DNA of 64,000 bases. Origin: an uncultured Clostridia bacterium (lineage in GTDB: Bacteria > Bacillota > Clostridia > TANB77 > CAG-508). The translations under genes were made by a program, and so were the position numbers. The notes beneath the pieces were generated by a model. That model was not told where the DNA came from, did not search any database, and saw only the letters and a list, made by a program, of their open reading frames with translations. Positions 59,540 to 64,000 of the stretch are shown here, one piece after another; positions within the stretch are counted from its first letter, which is position 1, and every line of letters begins with the position of its first letter. The stretch spans positions 1 through 64,000 of the forward strand of contig CAKPAI010000001.1 of the NCBI GenBank assembly GCA_934133005.1, given 5' to 3'.

Positions 59540-60286
59540 TCACTTGTTTTTTGAATCTATTTGTAATAAGAATCTAAAATAATTTCTTTTTGGTTTATCC
59601 AATTTCTCTAAATTTTCGCATGCATTACATTTTTTTATAAAATGTAGTTTCTTAAATTCTATTTCTAAATTGTTTTCTTTTAAGTATTTGTAATACTTTT
59701 CAAAGTGTTCTTTCATTTCATCTACTGTCATTATGCTTTTCGCTTTTGCAAAAATTTGAACACTTGGTTTTTCATCATCTATATATAAGTAACTTATTCC
59801 ATTATATAAAATACTTTTTTCATCACTTAAATTTATATTTAATTCTTCCATCACTTCTCTTTTTATTGTTTTTTCTATATTTATGCTTTCATTAAGTATA
59901 TCTTTTTTGTCAATATTTCCTCCTGACACTTGTAACATAGTTGGATATGAAGTATTTTCAGCTAATTCACCAATTATATAATATCCATCTATTGTTTCAA
60001 TTAAGCATCCTGCACTTAAATTTCTACATTCATGTTGTCTTGGCAATCCAATTTTTTCACCATATAGATAATGAGCATAATCTGATTTTCTACAAATAAT
60101 ATCAACTTTATCATCCTCAATATTGACTTCCGATACACAAATAACTTCTCCATTCCATATATTAGCACCAAACTTTTTCATCTTTTCAAAATTTTCACTT
60201 ATTTTTTCTTTTAATTTGCTTGGTAATTCTATTCTCTCATTTTTTAATATTATTTTTATTTTTTTATTATCAATTTTGTATATCAT
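59540..60286 (-). CDS. NUDIX hydrolase-domain protein
   Basis: The 248-residue protein has a variable N-terminal part (about 1-75) and a NUDIX domain with QVSGGNIDKKDILNESI and the box helix EKTIKREVMEELNINL (REVMEEL). LYGEKIGLPRQHECRNLSAG precedes the core. NUDIX enzymes cleave nucleoside diphosphates linked to other groups; the substrate is unknown. TTGGAG precedes the ATG. Monocistronic behind a near-consensus promoter. Confidence 0.85.
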   Translation of the reverse strand: MIYKIDNKKIKIILKNERIELPSKLKEKISENFEKMKKFGANIWNGEVICVSEVNIEDDKVDIICRKSDYAHYLYGEKIGLPRQHECRNLSAGCLIETIDGYYIIGELAENTSYPTMLQVSGGNIDKKDILNESINIEKTIKREVMEELNINLSDEKSILYNGISYLYIDDEKPSVQIFAKAKSIMTVDEMKEHFEKYYKYLKENNLEIEFKKLHFIKKCNACENLEKLDKPKRNYFRFLLQIDSKNK

Positions 60287-60339
60287 AATCTACTCCAATC
60301 TTTTTAATTTTCAGTATTACAATTCTTCATTTTTGTTTG

Positions 60340-60368
60340 ATTATTTCATAGATTACCCAAAAAGTCAA
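60340..60368 (-). promoter_or_regulatory. Promoter of the NUDIX gene
   Basis: TTGACT (60363-60368) and AATAAT (60340-60345) on the minus strand with a 17-base spacer, about 55 bases before the start. Confidence 0.65.
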
Positions 60369-60527
60369 TTTTCTTTAGCCCTAAATAAATATTATATTTT
60401 ATAGATAAGTGAAAAAAGCAAAAAATGGTACTATCTACATATTAGTTTAGTATATATGTTCTATAGCCAATATAAAACGCATTTTGCAAAAGTAAGAAAG
60501 TCAAAGTTAATCTATTAAATGGCAACA

Positions 60528-60628
60528 AAAGAATCAGTAAATAATACTTATTAAAAGTATAGAGAATATCGCAAAGTAATTTTTTACCCCACACTCTTCT
60601 CTATACCAAGTATATTTACTGATTCTTT
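60528..60628. repeat. Long imperfect inverted repeat in the rplT-NUDIX gap
   Basis: The gap of 366 bases between the NUDIX gene and rplT contains a 101-base inverted repeat: outer arms AAAGAATCAGTAAATA and TATTTACTGATTCTTT are perfect (16 bp), followed inward by TACTT/AAGTA and TATAGAGAA/TTCTCTATA pairing around a loop of about 30 bases including TTTTTTACCCC. Besides this and the NUDIX promoter I see nothing else in the gap. It could be a MITE-like element, a structured RNA or a processing site after rplT. Confidence 0.75.
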
Positions 60629-60652
60629 ATATAAATATGTAATTCTATAAAA

Positions 60653-61006
60653 TTATTTTGCATTTTTTGCTGTTTCAACAACTTTTGCAAATGCATTCAT
60701 ATCATTTACAGCCATTTCAGCAAGCATTTTTCTGTTTATAACAACATTTGCTTTCTTTAATCCATTGATTAATTCGCTGTATGTCATTCCATTCATTCTT
60801 GCTGCAGCATTTATTCTTGCTATCCATAATTTTCTGAAGTTAGATTTTTTATCTTTTCTTCCAACATATGCATAATTTCCAGATTTCATAACAGCTTGTT
60901 TAGCCATTCTAAATCTATAATGCTTTGCTCCATAATATCCTTTTGCTCTTTTTAATATTTTTTTATGTTTTTTACGAGTAATTATTGCTGATTTAACTCT
61001 TGCCAT
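60653..61006 (-). CDS. rplT: 50S ribosomal protein L20
   Basis: The 117-residue protein has MARVKSAIITRKKHKKILKR, AKGYYGAKHYRFRMAKQAVM, YVGRKDKKSNFRKLWIARIN and NRKMLAEMAVND, all typical L20. It is an early 50S assembly protein and, in Firmicutes, represses its own operon through the leader RNA. GGAAGGTG precedes the ATG. Last gene of infC-rpmI-rplT. Confidence 0.98.
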   Translation of the reverse strand: MARVKSAIITRKKHKKILKRAKGYYGAKHYRFRMAKQAVMKSGNYAYVGRKDKKSNFRKLWIARINAAARMNGMTYSELINGLKKANVVINRKMLAEMAVNDMNAFAKVVETAKNAK

Positions 61007-61033
61007 TTTTTATTCACCTTCCTTAACTTTCTA

Positions 61034-61240
61034 CTATTTTGTTCCATAAGGTAGCAATTTTTTAATTGCTCCTTCACATGTTTTATCTGCATAAGCATCT
61101 AATACGCTTCCTCTTGCTTTAGCTCTTGATGTTTTATTAGCAAGAAGATGTCTTCTATTTGCTTTAGTTCTTTTTACTTTTCCTGTTGCTGTATATGAAT
61201 ATCTTTTCTTTGCAGCTTTGTTTGTCTTTAATTTTGGCAT
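61034..61240 (-). CDS. rpmI: 50S ribosomal protein L35
   Basis: The 68-residue protein has PKLKTNKAAKKRYSYTATGK, VKRTKANRRHLLANKTSRAK, the L35 signature. AAGGAGG precedes the ATG. Position between infC and rplT is canonical. Confidence 0.96.
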   Translation of the reverse strand: MPKLKTNKAAKKRYSYTATGKVKRTKANRRHLLANKTSRAKARGSVLDAYADKTCEGAIKKLLPYGTK

Positions 61241-61294
61241 TTTTGTTTCCTCCTTATTTTTTATGGCTATTGTAAGCCTCTATATAAATAGCTT

Positions 61295-61804
61295 TTATTT
61301 TTTAGCTAATATTATAAACATATTTTTTCCTTCTAATAAAGGTTTCTTTTCTACATTTGCAATATCTGATAAATTTTCGATAAAGTCATTTAGAGTTTGT
61401 TCTCCCATTTTTGTGTAGTTCATTTCTCTTCCTCTAAATCTAACTGTTATTTTTACTTTATTTCCATCTTCAAGAAACTTTCTTGCATTTTTGGCTTTGA
61501 ACTCAAAATCATGTTTTTCAATGTTTGGAGTTACTCTTAATTCCTTCATTTCTAAAACTTTTTGATTTTTTCTAGCTTCTTTTTCTCTTTTAGCTTGTTC
61601 AAATTTATATTTACCATAATTCATCAATTTGCATACTGGTGGCTTTGTTCCTGGTGAAACTAGCACTAAATCTAATTTAGCTTCAGAAGCCTTCTCTAGA
61701 GCATCATCTAAAGATAGTACTCCTAATTTTTCTCCTTTTTCTCCTATCACTTGAACTTCTCTTGCTCTAATCTTTTCATTTATTAGTAATTCTTGTTTTA
61801 TAAT
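61295..61804 (-). CDS. infC: Translation initiation factor IF-3, AUU start
   Basis: The 169-residue protein has NEKIRAREVQVIGEKGEKLG, LDLVLVSPGTKPPVCKLMNYG, KYKFEQAKREKEARKNQK and VKITVRFRGREMNYTKMG. IF-3 prevents premature subunit joining and rejects non-canonical starts. No ATG, GTG or TTG fits the family start; ATT at 61804 lies 6 bases after GGAGGT and gives the expected length, the classic autoregulatory AUU start of infC. Upstream in-frame codons would add unrelated sequence. First gene of infC-rpmI-rplT. Confidence 0.95.
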   Translation of the reverse strand: MIKQELLINEKIRAREVQVIGEKGEKLGVLSLDDALEKASEAKLDLVLVSPGTKPPVCKLMNYGKYKFEQAKREKEARKNQKVLEMKELRVTPNIEKHDFEFKAKNARKFLEDGNKVKITVRFRGREMNYTKMGEQTLNDFIENLSDIANVEKKPLLEGKNMFIILAKK

Positions 61805-61839
61805 TAAAACACCTCCAAATACAAATTTATCTTTTAATA

Positions 61840-61975
61840 AAAAAAGATTGGCTTTTTGCAAAGTCAACCCACAGTTTTATTTATTACCTACTATATAATG
61901 TAGTAAAAATATAAAATTTATAACCTTTTGCCCTAGTTAGCTAAGGTGAGCAGTGGATTGCTTCTTAAACTATTA
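61840..61975 (-). ncRNA. Structured leader of infC-rpmI-rplT (probable L20-type leader)
   Basis: The 361-base gap between infC and rplM holds divergent promoters and two leaders. In the infC leader CAATCCAC near its 5' end pairs with GTGGGTTG over 70 bases further on (one G-U pair), closing a domain with CTTAGCTAACTAGGG, and a hairpin-plus-T region (GCAAAAAGCCAATCTTTTTTT) follows. This fits an L20-responsive attenuator known from Firmicutes. The covariance match was not tested. Confidence 0.55.
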
Positions 61976-61978
61976 AAG

Positions 61979-62007
61979 AGTATACTACATAAAATTTTCA
62001 AAGTCAA
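61979..62007 (-). promoter_or_regulatory. Promoter of infC-rpmI-rplT
   Basis: TTGACT (62002-62007) and TATACT (61979-61984) on the minus strand with a 17-base spacer. Confidence 0.82.
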
Positions 62008-62026
62008 GTATTTTTTCAAAAATTGC

Positions 62027-62055
62027 TTGACTTTTACAGAAAATTATATTAAAAT
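62027..62055 (+). promoter_or_regulatory. Promoter of rplM-rpsI
   Basis: TTGACT (62027-62032) and TAAAAT (62050-62055) with a 17-base spacer; divergent from the infC promoter with about 20 bases between the -35 boxes. Confidence 0.82.
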
Positions 62056-62076
62056 ATTATAGCGTAATGAATATGA

Positions 62077-62115
62077 CATATTTTAAGACTTCTCCCCGGT
62101 TGTCGCCAAAATATG
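62077..62115 (+). ncRNA. Leader hairpin of rplM-rpsI (possible L13 leader)
   Basis: A perfect 8-bp stem CATATTTT/AAAATATG closes a GC-richer loop of 23 bases with CTCCCCGG and GTCGCC. It starts about 15 bases after the expected transcription start, as autoregulatory ribosomal-protein leaders do. The link to L13 is inferred. Confidence 0.5.
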
Positions 62116-62166
62116 ATTACATATAAATATTTTAGTAATAATTTGAAATGGAGGGTATTTTTTACC

Positions 62167-62601
62167 ATGAATAATACAACATATAGTATTAAAAAAAGTG
62201 AAATAGAAAGAAAATGGTATATAATTGATGCCGAAAATAAACCATTAGGAAGAGTTGCTGCAGAAGCTGCAAAATTATTAAGAGGAAAACACAAACCTAC
62301 TTATACTCCTAACGAAGATTGCGGTGATTTCGTTATAATACTAAATTGCGACAAAGTAGTTCTAACAGGACACAAATTAACACAAAAAATGTATAGACAT
62401 CATTCAGCTTACACAGGTGGAATGAAAGAAATTCAAGCAAAAGACATGCTTGCAAACAAACCTGAAAAAATGATGACTTTAGCTGTAACAGGTATGCTTC
62501 CTCATAATAGCTTAGGAAGACAAATGGCTAAAAAATTAAGAGTATATGCAGGAACAGAACATGTTAATGCAGCTCAAAAACCAGAAATTTGGAATTTTTA
62601 A
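62167..62601 (+). CDS. rplM: 50S ribosomal protein L13
   Basis: The 144-residue protein has KWYIIDAENKPLGRVAAEAA, LLRGKHKPTYTPNEDCGDFV, KVVLTGHKLTQKMYRHHSAY, AVTGMLPHNSLGRQMAKKL. ATG 62167 follows GGAGG by 11 bases; an upstream in-frame ATG lies in the leader hairpin. Operon with rpsI 22 bases downstream. Confidence 0.98.
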   Translation: MNNTTYSIKKSEIERKWYIIDAENKPLGRVAAEAAKLLRGKHKPTYTPNEDCGDFVIILNCDKVVLTGHKLTQKMYRHHSAYTGGMKEIQAKDMLANKPEKMMTLAVTGMLPHNSLGRQMAKKLRVYAGTEHVNAAQKPEIWNF

Positions 62602-62623
62602 TTATTAGGAGGAGTTAAGTAAA

Positions 62624-63031
62624 ATGGCTAGAGCAAAAAAAGAACAAGTTGTTTTCAATGGTACAGGAAGAAGAAAAAGTTCAGTAGCTAGAGTTAGAAT
62701 AATGGACGGTAAAGGAAATATTACTGTTAACGGAGTATCTTTAGATGAATACTTCGGAGAAGAAACATTAAAAGTTATAGTTAAACAACCTTTAACAGTT
62801 ACAAACACATTAGATAAATTTGATGTTATTGTTAATGTAAAAGGTGGCGGTTTCTCAGGTCAAGCAGGAGCTATCCGTCATGGTATAGCAAGAGCTTTAA
62901 ATGCTGCTAACTTAGAATATAGACCAGCTTTAAAATCAAACGGATTCTTAACAAGAGATTCTCGTATGAAAGAAAGAAAGAAATATGGTTTAAAGAAAGC
63001 AAGAAAAGCACCACAATTCTCAAAGAGATAA
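62624..63031 (+). CDS. rpsI: 30S ribosomal protein S9
   Basis: The 135-residue protein has NGTGRRKSSVARVRIMDGKG, YFGEETLKVIVKQPL, GGGFSGQAGAIRHGIARAL and ends MKERKKYGLKKARKAPQFSKR-like with the basic SKR tail that reaches the decoding centre. AGGAGGAG precedes the ATG. Confidence 0.98.
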   Translation: MARAKKEQVVFNGTGRRKSSVARVRIMDGKGNITVNGVSLDEYFGEETLKVIVKQPLTVTNTLDKFDVIVNVKGGGFSGQAGAIRHGIARALNAANLEYRPALKSNGFLTRDSRMKERKKYGLKKARKAPQFSKR

Positions 63032-63040
63032 TATATTACA

Positions 63041-63075
63041 AAAATCGGAAGTTATTATATTCTTCCGATTTTTTA
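63041..63075 (+). terminator. Terminator of rplM-rpsI
   Basis: AAAATCGGAAG pairs with CTTCCGATTTT around a 10-base loop, followed by T residues, 10 bases after the stop. Confidence 0.9.
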
Positions 63076-63094
63076 TATTCTATCATTTATATTT

Positions 63095-63134
63095 AAAAAA
63101 ATAACACACCTAACTTTTAAAGGTTAAGTGTGTT
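63095..63134 (-). terminator. Terminator of the oleate hydratase gene
   Basis: AACACACTTAAC and GTTAGGTGTGTT pair (one G-U) around TTTTAAA on the minus strand and run into TTTTTTT. Confidence 0.85.
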
Positions 63135-63142
63135 TATTAATT

Positions 63143-64000
63143 TTAATCATTTTGTTCTATTACATTGTATTCTTTTAGAATTTTTTCAATATCAGTTCCC
63201 TTTATAGCTTTTAGTGCTTCTTTTAAGGCTAATTTTTCTTTAAATCCTAAATCAATATCAGTAATGGTTTTGCCATCTCTTAGTTTTACAGTTGCATTTA
63301 ATAAATCTCTAATATCATAAGTGCTTCCCCATACTTCTGGAACACCTCTGTCAATATTTAATAAAGTATATACTGCAACCATTGCTGTACGAATTGAATA
63401 CTCCGTTGTAAATATTGTATCTCTTTCAACTTCTGCAAATTGTCCTAAAAATGCAAAGTTTACAGCTTGTTTTGGAACAACCTTTGGTCTATCAGTTCCG
63501 TTTCTTGGCATAAAGAACGCATCTATATATGGCATCATTACAGGAATTGTATTTGCACTATTTGAAGCTAATTCTTCAATTTGATTTTCTGGTACTCCTA
63601 AATGATATAACCATTCCATACATATTTCTCTACCAGTACATTCCCTCATTGGCTTCTTTACGTAGTTTCCTGGAACATCACTAAATAATCCATATATCCA
63701 ACCAACAAGTTGATCTTTAGGTTGACTTCTAAATTGTGGTTGACGGTTAAATGTCCAGCTTAATAGCCAGTTTGAATCTTTAACAGTTACAATTCCTCCA
63801 GTAACTACTTTTCCACTAAATGGATTTCTTTTACATATTTTTTCTACATAAGGTGGTATTTTATCATCTAAAGTTGTGACAGTTGCACTCATCCAATTAC
63901 TTTTTTCTGGATCACCGCAGAATTTATCTGGATTTCCAAATGAAGGATCTTGAGATGCAATTTTACGCCACATATCCCAGCCACCACCTGGTTTTATTTC
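63143..64000 (-). CDS. ohyA: Oleate hydratase (MCRA family), N-terminal part cut by the window edge
   Basis: The visible 285 C-terminal residues have KPGGGWDMWRKIASQDPSFG, KSNWMSATVTTLDDKIPP, VTVKDSNWLLSWTFNRQPQF, MRECTGREICMEWLYHLGV and TEYSIRTAMVAVYTLL, nearly invariant in oleate hydratases. The enzyme uses FAD to add water to the cis-9 bond of unsaturated fatty acids, a common gut-bacterial detoxification. The FAD-binding N-terminus lies outside the window. Confidence 0.95.
   Translation of the reverse strand, partial: EIKPGGGWDMWRKIASQDPSFGNPDKFCGDPEKSNWMSATVTTLDDKIPPYVEKICKRNPFSGKVVTGGIVTVKDSNWLLSWTFNRQPQFRSQPKDQLVGWIYGLFSDVPGNYVKKPMRECTGREICMEWLYHLGVPENQIEELASNSANTIPVMMPYIDAFFMPRNGTDRPKVVPKQAVNFAFLGQFAEVERDTIFTTEYSIRTAMVAVYTLLNIDRGVPEVWGSTYDIRDLLNATVKLRDGKTITDIDLGFKEKLALKEALKAIKGTDIEKILKEYNVIEQND

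Noticed and set aside
62049..62294. Minus-strand ORF over the rplM leader
   Set aside because: Antisense shadow of rplM and its leader.
1..64000. tRNA, rRNA, CRISPR arrays, insertion sequences or prophage
   Set aside because: No cloverleaf-like genes, regularly spaced repeats, transposases, integrases or structural phage genes were seen.

Overview
The window is strongly AT-rich DNA from an endospore-forming Clostridia-type Bacillota. The evidence is spoIIAA-spoIIAB-sigF, spoIID, spoIIQ, spoVAC-spoVAD-spoVAE, spoVS, gerW and a sleB-type cortex hydrolase, together with Firmicute core clusters (ylxM-ffh-rpsP-khpA-rimM-trmD-rplS, ireB-ruvX-yrzB, infC-rpmI-rplT, rplM-rpsI) and SD-type ribosome binding sites. 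AGA dominates among arginine codons. No tRNA, rRNA, CRISPR array, insertion sequence or prophage was seen.

Layout. 1-2.4 kb: small accessory stretch (partial RhuM-like gene, a 31-residue ORF, a P-loop protein, a GC-richer orphan gene). 2.4-3.5 kb: yrzB, ruvX, ireB. 3.5-8.7 kb: envelope-associated cluster (GAF/degenerate GGDEF protein, CpaE-like AT-hook ATPase, pilin-like membrane protein, glucosaminidase). 8.8-12.8 kb, plus strand: tsaE-tsaB-rimI-like and a LonB-like protease. 12.9-17 kb: ribosome/SRP operon. 17.2-25.3 kb: stand-alone MutS domain I protein, addA, a helical-bundle protein, a membrane-anchored transglutaminase-like orphan, nfeD/SPFH, rsm22. 25-28.3 kb: rarA, methyltransferase, VOC protein, ruvA. 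28.4-31.7 kb: orphan membrane protein, CIRCE-groESL, sleB. 31.8-41.2 kb: fhs, xseAB, nusB, Asp23/AmaP group, gerW, scpA, recX, recA. 41.3-50 kb: solute-binding protein, spoVS, ymdB, rny, spoIIQ, spoIID, spoIIA operon. 50-57 kb: ctpA, two PcsB-like hydrolases, ftsEX, split transketolase. 57-64 kb: spoVACDE, dodecin, NUDIX, infC-rpmI-rplT facing rplM-rpsI, and part of an oleate hydratase.

Most striking signal: three conserved genes (addA, an rsm22-type methyltransferase, gerW) each need one +1 frameshift to give a complete protein. In all three, the zero-frame codon at the shift is CGG, and dropping its C restores a glycine GGN codon. In two cases that glycine is nearly invariant (Walker A of AddA; GAGVSISPVAF of GerW). 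In a manual scan of every recognised native gene I found no other in-frame CGG. CGG otherwise occurs in frame only in three GC-richer orphan genes that look horizontally acquired (five codons). This pattern fits a CGG codon that has lost normal decoding and acts as a +1 frameshift signal. It is an inference from sequence alone; sequencing or assembly error must be excluded.

Other points: Spo0A-box-like sites and a vegetative-type promoter before spoIIA, a sigma-F-type promoter before spoIIQ, two LexA-like boxes at recA, an AUU start for infC behind a structured leader, and two genes (yrzB, nfeD) with the same SD-hairpin-12 nt-AUG geometry.
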